Below are positions 1-13,305 of a DNA stretch of 64,000 bases, in pieces. Source of the DNA: Sipunculus nudus (lineage: Eukaryota > Annelida > Sipuncula > Golfingiida > Sipunculidae); the NCBI GenBank assembly GCA_026874595.1, contig CM049315.1:4152664-4216663 (forward strand), given 5' to 3'. Each line of letters begins with the position of its first letter. The stretch's first letter is position 1. Made by a program: the position numbers and the translations under genes. Below the pieces are notes generated by a model. The model was not told the DNA's origin, ran no database searches, and worked only from the letters and a program-made list of their open reading frames with translations.

Positions 1-560
1 CTTTTTTTTTTGTGTCATGTTTGGAGAACACGGATGGAGGCTGGATATAAGGTAACTGAACGCGTGTTTTTGTTATGTAATGATGGCTACCTGTGGGGCC
101 GGACACATGTCAGTTGATATATGAATAATTTAACACCAGAATGAGATGACCTGCCGAGACCAGTGGCCTCGTTTTGGTTCACACTGAGGGCAAGCCAGGC
201 GGCTCTAGATCAGGCGTTCTGATGCAGATCGCACAGGATGAAAACCGCTATTTAACGACATGAAGCAAAATCACCTCCACAGAACAGCCAAACTCCGTCA
301 TGAATTAAAGTTTTTGTCCATTGTCTCGTTTTATACCACGACAAACCGCCACTTCTTTAACCGTACAAAACTTTTCTAATGAATAAATGATGCGTTATAT
401 GCTATATATAGAACGCCCATGACCTTGCCTAGAATGCATAATTTGCTTGTTTACTAATGATATGTATAACAACACTGGTCTGGGGAGGATCCAGATTTCG
501 GGGGGGGGGGGGAGGGATTGCAGTGCGAGGATTATGCTATCTATATACAATTTCAACATC

Positions 561-562
<2 letters not shown>
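1..562. other. Unassigned intergenic DNA
   Basis: No coding potential or recognisable element is visible. The stretch contains a poly-G tract near 500-512 that runs into a G/A-rich segment, just before the long CT microsatellite. Confidence 0.5.

Positions 563-642
<80 letters not shown>
563..642. repeat. (CT)n microsatellite
   Basis: About 40 uninterrupted CT dinucleotides. Open frames across it encode only Ser-Leu or Arg-Glu repeats and are artefacts. A short (TA)n tract follows at about 683-701. Confidence 0.97.
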
Positions 643-645
<3 letters not shown>

Positions 646-1033
646 AGTATCGTTTCAAGCTAGTTTTACCATCACTACAAAGGTATATATATATATATAT
701 AAATATATGTGTGTGTGTTTAAAGTCACAATATTACTTAATTTCTAGCACTTTTAAAATTTTAATTATATACTGTGTTACAGGTGCCCTTTTTATTGTGT
801 GTACGGGCGTAACTCATGTTGTAGCGCTCTTGCCTGGCCGCTTGTTACATTCTATGTTTAATCCGTACCGGTTGAACTCATGTTGTCCTGCTGGCTTGGT
901 CGTGAGTCACGTGTACACCATGGTGTGTAGAGATACACAGCGCTGTTTTTCTAGAGAATTCTTGAAACGTGTGTTGATCAAGATCTTATAGACTGTTCGA
1001 GAAGTGGAAAATTCCCGGCTTGGGGTGTGAAGG

Positions 1034-1040
1034 TATATAT
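1034..1040 (+). promoter_or_regulatory. TATA-like box of the solo LTR
   Basis: A TATATAT heptamer lies 260 bp into the LTR, about 25-30 bp before the GCAGA-rich stretch where an LTR transcript would be expected to start. It may act as a stand-alone promoter firing to the right. Confidence 0.4.
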
Positions 1041-1406
1041 TAGGGCTGTTATTAGAGCAAGAGGGCAGACAGCAGAGCAGAGCAGACGTAGAAGCGTGTG
1101 TCAGATTCTAAGACTAAGACCTTATCCGACGAATGCGGCAATTATACATTTTCAAAGACTTTCTCCTGTATTTTATGCATTTGGACTTCAGTTTACTTTC
1201 TGTGTTGTTGCAAGAACTTGCCACTGGACTGTCATTCTCCGAGAGTTTATATTTAAAGGACTTATCGTTGTGATGGTGTTGGTATCCAGGTACTGTGCAC
1301 ATACATTATTTTCTCTGCATGTGATTGTATTGACTTGTTGCTATAACGCTGTTTTACTGTATAATTGTATTGATTGAGTGTATTGTAATGTTAGGGTTGT
1401 TTTAAG

Positions 1407-1412
1407 AATAAA
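1407..1412 (+). terminator. Polyadenylation signal of the solo LTR
   Basis: An AATAAA hexamer lies about 370 bp downstream of the LTR TATA box and is followed about 15 bp later by a T/A-rich cleavage region. This marks the expected end of the R region. Confidence 0.45.
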
Positions 1413-1574
1413 TTATATTTATTTGTTTACAAAAAAACACTAACTTCTTTATTCATTCCCCTAGACATTTCACTCTGCCTAGTGTTGCAGAATCTGATTT
1501 TTTAAAATCCCCATTACAAAATTTGTGTTCATCACGCAAACGTGACCTGTTTATATTAAGTTCCGTAACAACTG

Positions 1575-2220
1575 CTAGTATACTTATAAAAACACAACTA
1601 GGTCGTATAAGAATACTTTATGAAATTTACAGCTACCGGTAAAAGGAGAAACTGTTGATGATGACCTCAAAATCCCACCTGGGCAATCCTCTGAACCAAA
1701 AGACACCAAATGGTAATGAACTGAGCTGGCCAAAAAAAAAAAAAAAAATCCGTGGCCGTGCTGTTATACCTAATGGGGAACCTTTTATGTCAGACATTTT
1801 GTTCATCCATCATGACATCAATATTCCATATATGACATGTCGACATCACATTTGCAGTAAAATATATATTTGATTTTCCGTTTTGCAGATATTCGAGTTG
1901 AAGAGCAGGTTATTGAAATTTCAGTGCTTATAACTTACGCTTGAGAAAATATATATTAAGCATTCTTACTCAGCACACGTCCGGACACATGTGACCGGTA
2001 ATATCACCTTGATGCGTTATTTTCCTTCGAGATTTTACTTCAAAGAGAACGTTAATTGATTTGTATAACCAGATTAAACTACGGGTCATAAGCATGAACT
2101 ATCCGGACCCTTCCTCGGATGAATGGAAAATTTTAAGAAAGAATAATTGGTCGAAAAATTTCAACATTCTGTCATTTCGGTCATTTATATCTTTACGAAT
2201 GATAAGAGCGAGAGAAAAAT

Positions 2221-2267
<47 letters not shown>

Positions 2268-2409
2268 ACCAGACCCATTTAATAACATATGTATATTATA
2301 TGGAATATTATTTTGTGTTTTTGGCATAGCGTTTTTATGCACAGCATGCAGTTTATGACAAGTTGAATTTTAGGTGAAGTGATAAAATTTGCATCCAGAG
2401 AACAGGAAC
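1575..2409. other. AT-rich intergenic DNA with a (GA)n tract
   Basis: No gene is supported. A (GA)n microsatellite occupies 2224-2264. Small open frames crossing it encode Arg-Glu repeats only. Confidence 0.6.
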
Positions 2410-2960
2410 AAATATTAAAAGTCGACGGGGAAAACGTTACCCGGTAGTTGATTTATAATACAACACGCCCCGCGTGCGTACAGGATGGATTGGTTCGATT
2501 CGGACATCGATGACGAGCTTGAATAACTCGGCCTGTTCACAAGACGGTTGGTCATCATCGACCAGTTCAGCTTATTCAAGGAGCAGACCAGTTCAAACAA
2601 GGGGCCCCGGCCGACAAGCACCTGCAGCCAGGTAGCGGCTGGTTTGTCGATAAGTCTTACCTTTGGGGACAGGTGAAAGTGTCACATCGACGTAGATACC
2701 ATGCCCAGGGACACACCGACGGGAAATTGGGTCCCGGTTCAAGTTTTTCTGACACCGAAAGAGATGCTGCAATTAAGTTGCGAGCTGGCCAGGTGCCTTT
2801 TCCAATTTTGCCCCGCTCCTTCGTGAAACTGTAGACCTCTCAGCGGGGTCTTGTCTGTCAGTTACGTTCCTTTAAAGATCACGTAACCCGAGGGGCCATA
2901 AATCCGATATTAATCACGTGGTTCAAACAAGGCCGCTTCTGTCATAGACAAATTTCCATA
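2410..2960. other. Complex GC-richer island, unassigned
   Basis: This non-repetitive block stands out from AT-rich surroundings. On the plus strand an open frame runs from about 2456 to 2636. It contains a Ser-rich peptide starting at the ATG near 2510 and reaches CCAG|GTAGCG, a weak splice-donor-like site. No family is recognised. It could be a small first exon, a conserved noncoding element or unique non-functional DNA. Confidence 0.3.
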
Positions 2961-3318
2961 AAACATACGAATCAAATATCATACTTTAAAAATCTCATCT
3001 GCAGATATAATCCTATATTTTTAAGTAACATCTCCTTTTACTCTATATATATCGTTTATTATGGACAAATTTCTAACGAACACCATTTTGAAAACTTTCA
3101 AATATGATTCAAGCAAAGTCGAGAAAAGTCTCATGGGTATTTATATGTTATATATAACCACTTGTAAGACCAATTCCTCCAGAAATATATAAACATTATA
3201 CACATTTTTCACATACGATAAAACAATTTATTTTCGTTGTTCCTTATATACGAATTACCTGTAGCTTACCTTGCCTACTCTAAATCATTTTGTTCATATA
3301 TTGTATTGGAGAGAGAGA

Positions 3319-3368
<50 letters not shown>

Positions 3369-6200
3369 GAGAGAGATGAAGCCTTCGGGGTATCTATAGG
3401 TACAGGTATATTTTACATCTTTACATCTACCTTTACATCTGCTCACGATATCCACGAACATAGTCACTTATAAGAACTAATTAATTTAACTGACTGAATA
3501 TTCAGATGATTAGAACAATAATGAAAGTACGGTGTGTTATCTAAAATGTGATTTGAGTACATGTGCAATCACAACGTTATATTACCAGTTGAACCGAGCA
3601 AAGCAAGAATGTTGTTTATTTTAACCATTTCTGAAAATGCCTGAGTCATGCCTGAGTTATGCCTGAGTAATGCCTGCAGAATGAATGATTGTTATCTGTA
3701 ACCTATGCAGTTGTTTTGTGCAAGTGCGTTTTGTTTCTAAAAATGCTATCAATCGTTGTAATTAAGTTATCAGCATTTTCAATATTCCGAAACAATATCG
3801 GACCATTCTTCCTTGTTTTGGTTTAAACATATTTGTTTAACTACCATCACAAAAATAGCCTTAAAGTTAATGCATGTTTTCCTGGGAAACTTATATATAA
3901 ACAAAGATACAGTATATAAAATAGAGTTAATGACAAGTGTAAACAATAAGAGTTACAGGGTGAAAACAAACATGCACATTTTAACTAATTTTTAACTTAT
4001 ATAGTTTTACCTAGAGTGATTTTCAGTCTTGGTATTCGTGGAAATACAAAACAGTAACATTCTTTTTAACTAACAAGAATTATGCGCCTCTTTGCAGTAT
4101 AAAGTGGACAGTCTTAGAACCGATGAACAACGGTTTAATCAGCCGGTTCACATTCACATGTTGTCGTATAAGTTAAGTTGACCTTATAAACAGAATCCTG
4201 TTTAGGGGACTACAGTCATTGCATGGCCGCCTGTGTTGGATATTATCACATTTTTTAAAAAAAAAGAAAGAAAACTATTTTGGGGCTTTAATCTAGGATA
4301 AAAATATAACACAATATAGTTTAGAATGCAGTAATACATGTAATTGTTCCAACTTTTTCTGGCAAGGAGTTCACTGCCGTATTTAGAATGAGTGTTGTCC
4401 GGCATGGAGTCTGTATACCGGTAATCTGTACACGTTTGAATTTCTATGGTTATACGAGGTCTAGCGTTGTTAGCATTTCTAATATGGAAATGTCTGTATT
4501 AATTATCGACTTGGACTTGGATTTATTGATAACTGATTTATATGCAACATTAAGCTGCGCGTTCAGTTTTGAAATATAAAAACCAATGTATTGCAAACAT
4601 AAAAGCAATATACAAATTTGTCAAGCAGATGAATTGTCATTATAGAAGTATCTCGCAGTTATAGTGGATATATATATTTGTCACAAATTGATACATACTC
4701 TGAACAATTTCTAAAAACAAAACACTAATTGAGAGGATGATGATGACGAATGTTGTTTCTATTGTCATCTTCATCATGGTATTATATATCACATATTTAT
4801 GTGTATTCATACTAACTGTAATTCCATGCATACCTTTGGTTGTGTCACATCATATGGACTATATATAAACAACGTTGATAAAAATAATAAATAAATTATA
4901 GTATTTGTAATTACTTTAAACAATGTGTAAGCAAAATTAATTCGTTCATTTATATTTACATAAAATAAACCCAGCAAAAGTTAGGGCTTATACCCTTGCT
5001 ATTCTTGGATATGTGACGAATATATGGTGTGTTTTTTCTGTTGCTTTTGCATATGTCACCAATATATACATGGTGTGTTAGTCAATGTGTTAGAAAATGT
5101 AGAAACTACAAATAAGAGAGAATTATGTGGATACACATGCTGCTCATTTTTTTTTTAAATACAACATGAAAAGGTGTAAACAAAATGGATATATATATAC
5201 ATATGTATATATATAAAATATACATGTATTATATGAGTTAATATACTCGGTATATAATTTTATAAACTGTCAGTCTCCAAATATTTAAAGGAACATTTGG
5301 GAAGCTTTCGTTGTCTGTTTAAAAGTTAATTGGTAAAGCTTTAAAATTCCTGATCGCGTATGGCAACCTATTTCAAATCGAAGGGTTTGTTATATAGTTG
5401 AACATATAAATAAAACATAGACGATTTTCATACTGTTAGACTGAGCTATGGAGAACATATATCAGTTATAACATAATGTTTAATTTGTCTATATTATTTT
5501 CCTATACGATGTACACGTAGGCAGTTCAACATATATAAAGGCCAAATTTAATATGAGGGATGGATACAAAACCATTTAGTATATACATATAGAGTGAATG
5601 TTTTTAATAGTATTAACTGATGTGGCATCCATAATTGGCTGTATAGGGAGCCAATATTGAATTATTAGAATAATGAGACCTATAAAAGACTTTATAATTG
5701 TTTCTTCAAATTAAAAAAAAAAAACTAAAAAGAAAACCTCCAGGCTGATGTGCAAGAGGCGTGTTCAAAGGCATGCATGCCCACGCCCCATAAAATATTG
5801 TCAATGGCTTTTAGAAGAGGTCTCAATTTCGAAACACGTCCTAGTGATGAAACCTCTTGTTGAATAAGCTATACAAATGGTAGTTTTTTAAATTACTCAT
5901 TTGAGAGAAGAGTATAGAGAAATGATTTTGATACCCGATTGCGTCTTGGCAATATATATTTATATATCAAAGGTATCAAAGGATTTTTTTAGTTTTTCTC
6001 ATAGAAAATAAAACAACTTTTACAAGAGATGGATGTCCAACAACCTATAACTTTATGCAAATAAAAACATTTAATTATGACATTTGATGCAAATATGACC
6101 CATTATTCAGATTTTTAAAGTCAGTTTAAAAATAAAATGTTCATCAGCATGCAGATATTTGGTGTCTGGAACGATATTAGAGGATTAGAGGACTGTATTT
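2961..6200. other. AT-rich gene-free DNA
   Basis: No coding region or known repeat family is recognised. An interrupted (GA)n microsatellite lies at 3309-3376 and short (TA)n runs are scattered around 5190-5215. Confidence 0.6.
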
Positions 6201-6201
6201 G

Positions 6202-6332
<131 letters not shown>

Positions 6333-7221
6333 TGAAGTTGTCCCAACTTTGATTACCCTCCCAAGGGATTACCCTGCAAGTCATTCCCCCACCCCTGAAG
6401 ATAAATTGACGCCACCAGTCGTTCATAATCAATATATTACCTATATTGAAACAGAGGTCTACTTTCATATTGTATAAGATGAAACATATGTAGCCCGCTG
6501 TTTTGGTACTTTATTTGCATCCAATGACAATGGTCTGTTTTTCCATGATGCAGCACTATTTTTATATGAAATGCGTAGAGATCTTTTAACAATAATCGAT
6601 CAAGACACATATTATAACAATAAATAAAGTACATGAACTTGTATTTATTTTTATTTATTTTATTCATTTACATTAAATTTATAAAGAATAATACAATTAA
6701 CCACACCGCTAAAACAAACATGGTCTATCTTGATGACCTATACCATTTACAAATAAAACAAATATCAGCCAAAATATATCGACAAAACAACAATCATAAT
6801 ACTGTAGCAAAGAATGAAACCCCCCCCCCCCCCCCAAAAAAAAAAACATGAAGGTTATATGGTTAATGGAAATCCATAATTTAGAAAGTACATCATATTT
6901 ATACTTATAAAAGCATACTAATACTTATTATTGTGTCTGTGTTGTAATTGTCACTTTTGATAACACATTTCTGTGTTTATGAAATTAATTTATGTGATTG
7001 TGTACACTTCAATATTGGTTGAAGTCAATCAATCAATGTAATTTTTATCAGCAACAATTTTTATCTTGAATAATATTACAGGACTGTGTTCGATAAAATA
7101 TATTCATCAGTGATGCATGGCAAGTCGGAAGGAAGGGGCGAGGGCGGTCGCAGCCTGTGGCGTGGCACCCCCTGTATATAGCTACGCCTCCACCTGTTAT
7201 CGATTTCAAAAGAAGCACGGT
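6333..7221. other. AT-rich gene-free DNA
   Basis: Nothing recognisable apart from a poly-C/poly-A tract near 6820-6846 and a small GC-richer patch at 7115-7195. Confidence 0.55.
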
Positions 7222-7226
7222 TTATA

Positions 7227-7287
<61 letters not shown>
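7222..7287. repeat. (TA)n microsatellite
   Basis: About 33 TA dinucleotides with one early interruption. The Tyr-Ile peptides read from it on either strand are not genes. Confidence 0.96.
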
Positions 7288-7291
<4 letters not shown>

Positions 7292-8595
7292 AACTATTTT
7301 CATGATTCATATTGCGATTGTCGAGGGTGATTATCGGCCATGGAGATGTTGGAATTAGTTTCTGAATCAATTTGGGTATCAAATAACTGGGCATATTCTT
7401 GCTCCAGAAACAAAGATAACTTCTTTGCCCTAAACATTTCAGTATAGGGTGGGTGAATGCCCCCTGTGCCCGATCGATATTTAAAGGACTTTCCAAAATT
7501 GAACACATTAACCATAAAAAACCCAAAACCTATTTTTTCTGGACAAATGACATTAAATTAATTGGCAAAATGTGTGAGGGGTGGGATAAAACATGGTATA
7601 TGTCCACCCCAATCCCCCCCCCCCCCCCGCTTGAAAAAGTCCCCCAGGCACCACCGAATTGCACACATGCTCAGTATCGGTAATACCAATTTTGGTATAT
7701 AGTGTAATAGTCAGGATTTGCATTATGAATTACTTTATTCTCAGTGATTAAATTAATTTAAAATTTCTTTTTTTATTATAAAAACAGCAGAAAAAGAGAA
7801 GAGAATGGAGACTTCTGGATGTACTTTATATATATTTTCCTTATCTTAATTAAGGTATTATGTTTTATAAGCAGTTACAGTCGGCATAAAAATGGTAAAA
7901 TATGTATTTCTGTACCACAACTTTACTGAAAAACAAAATAATCTTCTTTTCAAGTACCTAATTTTTGCCTACAAATAGTCAATTTCGTTTACAAAAAAAA
8001 TTTCATACCGTGTCCACATCTTGCGTTCGCTTGTGAATGTGCGCAAATGAGTTAATTTTTTTTATATTATAAAAGTCATTAAAACTATGTGTAAATCTTT
8101 ATTTGCATGTATAAATCTTTAAGAAAATTTCGTTCTTGGATGCATTCTATTAGATGGATGATTATAGTCACATTTGTATGTTTTCTTTTCTTATACATTA
8201 TAAAAAAAGTAAAAGAATGAAAAGCTTTATACGTATTTCACTGCTTTTTTCCATACAGAAACCTTCCTATACGGCAACCTTTTTGATGGAGTCTTTCTTG
8301 GTCTGATGTACAGTGGCCATGTGACGAGAATAAAACCGTACGGCACTTCATTATATCATAAGTGGAAGTGGTTTAACAGGGATTTAGCTTGTATATACAG
8401 TTAATTTATATGAATTCAGTGATGAAAGTATAATGTCATTAACCTGAACATAACCTCGAATAAAAAACGACCTTTATATATTTATATACATATATAAATA
8501 TGTTTATTTAGTAGAAGATTTTTGTTTTGAAATAAATATATTTTCCTGTATTATTGACGCATCCAAGAACTCTAAACAGCGTAAGATGTTCGTAT

Positions 8596-8626
<31 letters not shown>

Positions 8627-9959
8627 GTCATCGGAGACCTCATGTACACTAAGATAAATATATCGTATCCTTTTTATAATCATTTGTAGGCCATGGCTGT
8701 CTGCAGATAAATTATGCTGTTTTGATGGTGTATATCTGGTACTTTTTCAAATAGTAAAAGGTCAAGCAATTATGAATTATATGGACATTATGTACGTGTG
8801 GTATTTATGTATCCATTTCGTATAGATAACAATAAGTCATCTGGCCTAATTTTTGTTTGAAAAACTGTCACAGATGTTGGAGACACTTTCTAACGACATT
8901 CACACTGCAGCTTCCTATTGTTTGAATTCACAATCATGTTATATTTATATATATTTGTGTATTTATACGTGCATGTATATATATAAATATGCTCTGTATG
9001 TATGTATAAATGTAAGTTTGAGCATGCATTATAAAATACTCTGCACATATAAAATCATATAGACAGGCCATGCTATATACTTGTATTTTCGCATTAGATA
9101 TTTATAGACCTTAAACTCGAGTTAAATAATTATAGATCTTAAACTCATTATGACAGTGAACCCTTTTATGCACATTGAAAATTATCAGGCGTGGAAAAAG
9201 AGGAGTTGCGTGACAACCATTTAATGCCAACGTCAATTATAATACAGATGTACGATAATCGAGTATATTTACTTTTTTTATATTGTCCATTTACGGAACA
9301 AATAACATATGCAAAGAGGTTGGCATATATCTCTTTGGATAAACGTAAAATATATATAAAAATACTGTTAATATATTTTGTTTGGCTTAAGAATTTACAC
9401 AGGATTTCTGTTGTCATCTGCATACAAAAAAAAATGCAAAAAATCGAAACAATTTTAAAACCATGAATCAAGTATATATATATAATTTTTATTTATTGTT
9501 TTTGGTGATAATTTCGAGCAAAGTGAAAATAATATCATATAGCCGTATTTTATGTATTAACAGAGAATTACAGATTACACATACAGTTTTCATTGAGAGT
9601 GTTTACAGCCATTTCGCTTATACATCTCTGAAATTAGCCAATGAGACAAAATTAACTGTAAAATTATTTAATGTGAGAATAGATAGCAAATAAGTTGCAA
9701 TCGATTTTAAAATTCTCGTCAAAATGAATATGAATTTGGTTAATACTGTTATCACTTCATTTAAATTAACTATATTCACATTATGGGAGGGCATAAACAG
9801 GTCAGATTTTCATATATTTCCGCTCTCTTTAATTAAGTGTATGTTTACTAATGCTCGTGTAATGTCAACTCCAACCAGCAAAGTGAGATTGTGAGCTAAA
9901 ACTTAAGTGTAGTTCAAATTCCTTTGAAGTGACTTTATAAACGTAACGGCCTATAAAAT
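7288..9959. other. AT-rich gene-free DNA
   Basis: No gene is supported. It contains a poly-C run near 7614-7628, an interrupted (TA)n tract at 8593-8627 and many homopolymeric A/T runs. The open frames around 9166-9693 are AT-rich, overlap on opposite strands and resemble no family I know. Confidence 0.55.
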
Positions 9960-11110
9960 GGAGTGATTATTTTGCTTGAAAAGCCATCTTTATATCTACT
10001 TGACAAAACCTCCCGTAGAGCCAAGTTATAGGTCGCCTAATTGACGAACGATTTATGTTTGACAACAAAAATGTGATCTGCTATAAATAGCTGGTACTCA
10101 ACTATTTAGTAAAAGCGACTTTAGCCAAACGAGATATCTTGTAAGCCGTGGGTACTGATCAATGGAGAGGGAAAGCAAATTATTGTCAGATTAATTAAGC
10201 CGGTACCAAAATTGATGTCCATGTTTCTCTCATGTAAAAAAATCGACCCCCATCTGAGCCAGGCATTGACGGAGAATGGAGCACAATATACGGCCAATCA
10301 GGGAGTCGCCAGCATCCTTAGTCTCTTTAATTTCTTGCAGATTTCAAAGCTAATGTGCCACTAGAGCGAAATTCTGTATATGAGATAAAATGTGATGAAA
10401 GAAATTGATAATGACGAGGAGGGGACACTGCTACCCTAGGACCAAGAATCTAGTACAATTAACGCTGCTGTCGGGCAAAACACGCCGCAGTTAACATCAA
10501 GTATTAACGAACCCCGATCCCACCACCCGAGCAGAAAATTGCAACAACAAATTTACACCCTTGCATTTGAAGTCATTTGGGGCAATGTAGAAAAGACTTG
10601 GGTATATACAGTTTAGTGGGCAAGGGTCCAATTAGCCTTTGTGGTCACATTAGCTCGATTATCATGCCGTCATCTTTCCATTGATGTTCTTTTTTCCCTC
10701 CACACCAACGAGATGACATTGCCAGCTCTATCCTGCCTGTGTTGTCGTTCCACTGATTTACGACAGTTTTACAGCATCTGCTGCCAGAAATCGGTCGGCT
10801 TTCTCGACTGAACGAGAGTGTAAGCAAAATATGAGACGTTACTCTCGCAGCATGCTATTCTGGTGATGCTGCACCTAAAGCTCTGCTCAGCAGGAAACGG
10901 AACTAGCTGCTGTCACTGTTAGTCGGAACAATTCACCTGACAAGTAGACCCATATAAGAATTCCTTTTGAAGTGCTAACATCTTATGCTGCACCTATGGA
11001 GTGTACGTGTTTCATATTTGAATCATGCATCAGTTCGGCTACATACATTTACTGTATAGCAGGGCCGCTTGACACCTGAACGATACACACGCTAACTAAC
11101 TTCTTTGTAA
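9960..11110. other. Long complex island, candidate noncoding conserved block
   Basis: About 1.1 kb of non-repetitive, GC-richer sequence without a convincing open frame, set in AT-rich DNA. Gene deserts around developmental transcription factors often contain such conserved noncoding blocks. Here that is only inferred from composition. Confidence 0.3.
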
Positions 11111-11224
11111 ATAACACTTCAAGACTCAAACAACTCTGTAAATAACACTTATAGATTCTCCGTGCTTTATTTTTCTCTTCTTTTCAAAGTATTAGAATAA
11201 AAAAAAAATAAAAAAAACCGAATG

Positions 11225-11305
11225 CACGGGGAATACTTACACTGTTCTATAAGTGAAAATATTTAAATCACTTAATTAATTGAGGGGATTTAAATATTCC
11301 CCGTG
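11225..11305. repeat. Nested inverted repeats
   Basis: The outer arms CACGGGGAATA (11225-11235) and TATTCCCCGTG (11295-11305) are perfect reverse complements. Inner arms at 11258-11269 and 11287-11298 are also perfect reverse complements. AAGTGA (11251-11256) pairs with TCACTT (11268-11273) as an alternative hairpin. It could be a small foldback element or an RNA hairpin. Confidence 0.7.
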
Positions 11306-11330
11306 TATTTGTTTATATTATATTATATTA

Positions 11331-11332
<2 letters not shown>

Positions 11333-11367
<35 letters not shown>

Positions 11368-11375
11368 TATATTAC
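11333..11375. repeat. (TA)n microsatellite
   Basis: A TA-dinucleotide tract with one interruption, adjoining the nested inverted repeats. Confidence 0.9.
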
Positions 11376-12222
11376 ATTTGTTATATAAGGGACAAATATA
11401 AATAAATGGCCAAGATTAAGAGTATATACATGTGTAATTACACAGTATACACTCGCGGGTGGCCACTAGCATAACGATGCCAAAACTATGGAAGTACACT
11501 ACGACCGCTAATCTACTAATCTACAGAACAACACATCAGTCTTCTAAGTTAGATGTGTTTTTATATTTCTTTCCATTTCGCCCAGCTGACTGTATGTGTA
11601 ATCTGTATGACTATATTAGACATAAATAATCTATAACTGTGTCATACGGATCAAATGTGTATATCACCTTTACTGGTTTTTCCCCAATGCAAGGTTACCA
11701 TGTTTAATATTATGGTTGCATGGATAATATTCCAAACATTGAATACTATGGTTTCCATAGAAGGTTTCTCTTGGTACATTGCTTATCAATGAACTTTTTA
11801 AAAAGAAAAGATATTAACTTTACACTTTTTTGGGTTTAATGATTATCTGTTACAATGACATCGTATGCAGCAGTCAAATACCAAGTTTATACTTTATAGT
11901 CTCATAAATACCTTAGTGTCACATAAAATTAAAATATAAGATGATTTTCTTATGAATCTGTTTCATAAAGTTCTGTAACAATCATGTTGTTTATAACATT
12001 CAAATATTTTATTTTATGTAGTTTCATAAAATTAAGATATTAACTTATTTTCTTAAATATTTACATAGGTATAAACCATTAAAATCATTACTAATAATTA
12101 TCTTTCGCCGACTACTCAGATGTATACTATACAGCCCACAAACAAGACCACCTCCGTATACATTAAAATGTGTTATGGAAAATTTCGAGTCAGCGATTTC
12201 GCCGTGAAACCAGGTTGGTCCT
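11376..12222. other. AT-rich gene-free DNA
   Basis: No open frame or known element is recognised in this stretch. Confidence 0.55.
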
Positions 12223-13305
12223 GATAACGAGGTGGTTGTGTTTGCAAGTTGGTAGTTTTATTGGGGTTGTCGTGATGGTCGGGTTGTCGGGAAGATCGTG
12301 AAAGAAGGTTGGTCGTGTTGGCGGGATGAACATGTGAGTGGGATAGTCGGGTAGGCGGGGTGACCGTGATAGTTTGTCGTGTTGCTGAGGTAGCTGTGAC
12401 AGAGAGACAGTCGGGTTGGCGGGGTGATCGTGAGAGTTTGTCGTGTTGGTGAGGTGGTCGTGATAGCGAGATCGGTTTGGCGGGGTGACCCTGATAATAG
12501 TCTGTCGTGTTGCTAAGGTGGCTGTGATAGAGAAACAGTCGGGTTGGCAGGGTGATCGTGAGAGTTTGTCGTGTTGGTGAGGTGGTCGTGATAGCGAGAT
12601 CGGTTTGGCAGGTTGACCCTGATAGTCTGTCGTGTTGCTAAGGTGGCTGTGATAGAGAAACAGTCAGGTTGGCGGGGTGATCGTGAGAGTTTGTCGTGTT
12701 GTTGAGGTGGTCGTGATAGCGAGATCGGTTTAGCGAGGTGATCGTGAGAGTTTGTCGTGTTGTTGATTTGGCCAAGATAGCGAGATAGTCGGTTTGGTGG
12801 GGTGATCGTGATAGTTTGTCATGTTGGTGAGGTGATTGTGATAGCGAGATCGGTTTGACGGGGTGATCGTGATAGTTTGTCGTGTTGGTGAGGTGGCCGT
12901 GATAGCGAGATGGTCGGTTTGACGGGTTGATCGTGATAGGTTGTCGTGTTGTTGGGGTGGTCGTGATAGCGAGATCTTTTTAGCGAGGTGATCGTGAGAG
13001 TTTGTCGTGTTTGTGAGTTGGCCAAGATAGCGAGATAGTCGGTTTGCAGGGTGATCGTGATAGATTGTCGTGTTGGTGAGGTGGTCGTGATAGTGAGATT
13101 GGTTTGGCGGGGTGATCGTGATAGTTTGTCGTGTTGGTGAGGTGGTCATGATAGCAAGATCGGTTTGGCGGGGTGATCGTGATAGTTTGTCGTGTTGGTG
13201 AGGTGATTGTGATAGCGAGATCGATTTGGCGGGTAGATTGTGATAGTTTGTCGTGTTTGTGAGGTGGCCGTGATAGCGAGATAGTCGGGTTTGCGGGATG
13301 ATCAT
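12223..13305. repeat. 61-bp minisatellite array
   Basis: About 17 diverged copies of a unit of roughly 61 bp (some 60-64 bp). Its core reads GTGATAGCGAGAT, then TTTGTCGTGTTG, then GAGGTGGTC on the plus strand. Copies differ by point changes and by insertion of GTCG after GATA. The minus strand is open for 197 codons at 12730-13323, giving a His/Thr/Ser/Arg-rich peptide. I treat that frame as a by-product of the repeat, because it starts and stops inside the array and has no family resemblance. Confidence 0.92.

Larger units (their letters stand above)
775..1570 (+). mobile_element. Solo LTR of an LTR retrotransposon
   Basis: The segment begins TGTTAC and ends GTAACA, giving 6-bp inverted ends with the TG...CA termini typical of LTRs. 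It is flanked on both sides by ACTG (771-774 and 1571-1574), consistent with a 4-bp target-site duplication. Inside, in the right order for a plus-strand LTR, are a TATA-like box (1034-1040), a purine/GCAGA-rich stretch where transcripts would begin (about 1060-1090), and an AATAAA signal (1407-1412). No gag or pol coding sequence and no second LTR lie next to it, so it is read as a solo LTR left by recombination. TGTTAC...GTAACA ends and short duplications suit Gypsy or BEL/Pao elements, but the family is not determined. The 116-residue open frame inside it (1027-1377) is not taken as a gene. Confidence 0.62.

Noticed and set aside
395-722. Arg-Glu and Ser-Leu repeat peptides
   Set aside because: They are translations of the (CT)n microsatellite.
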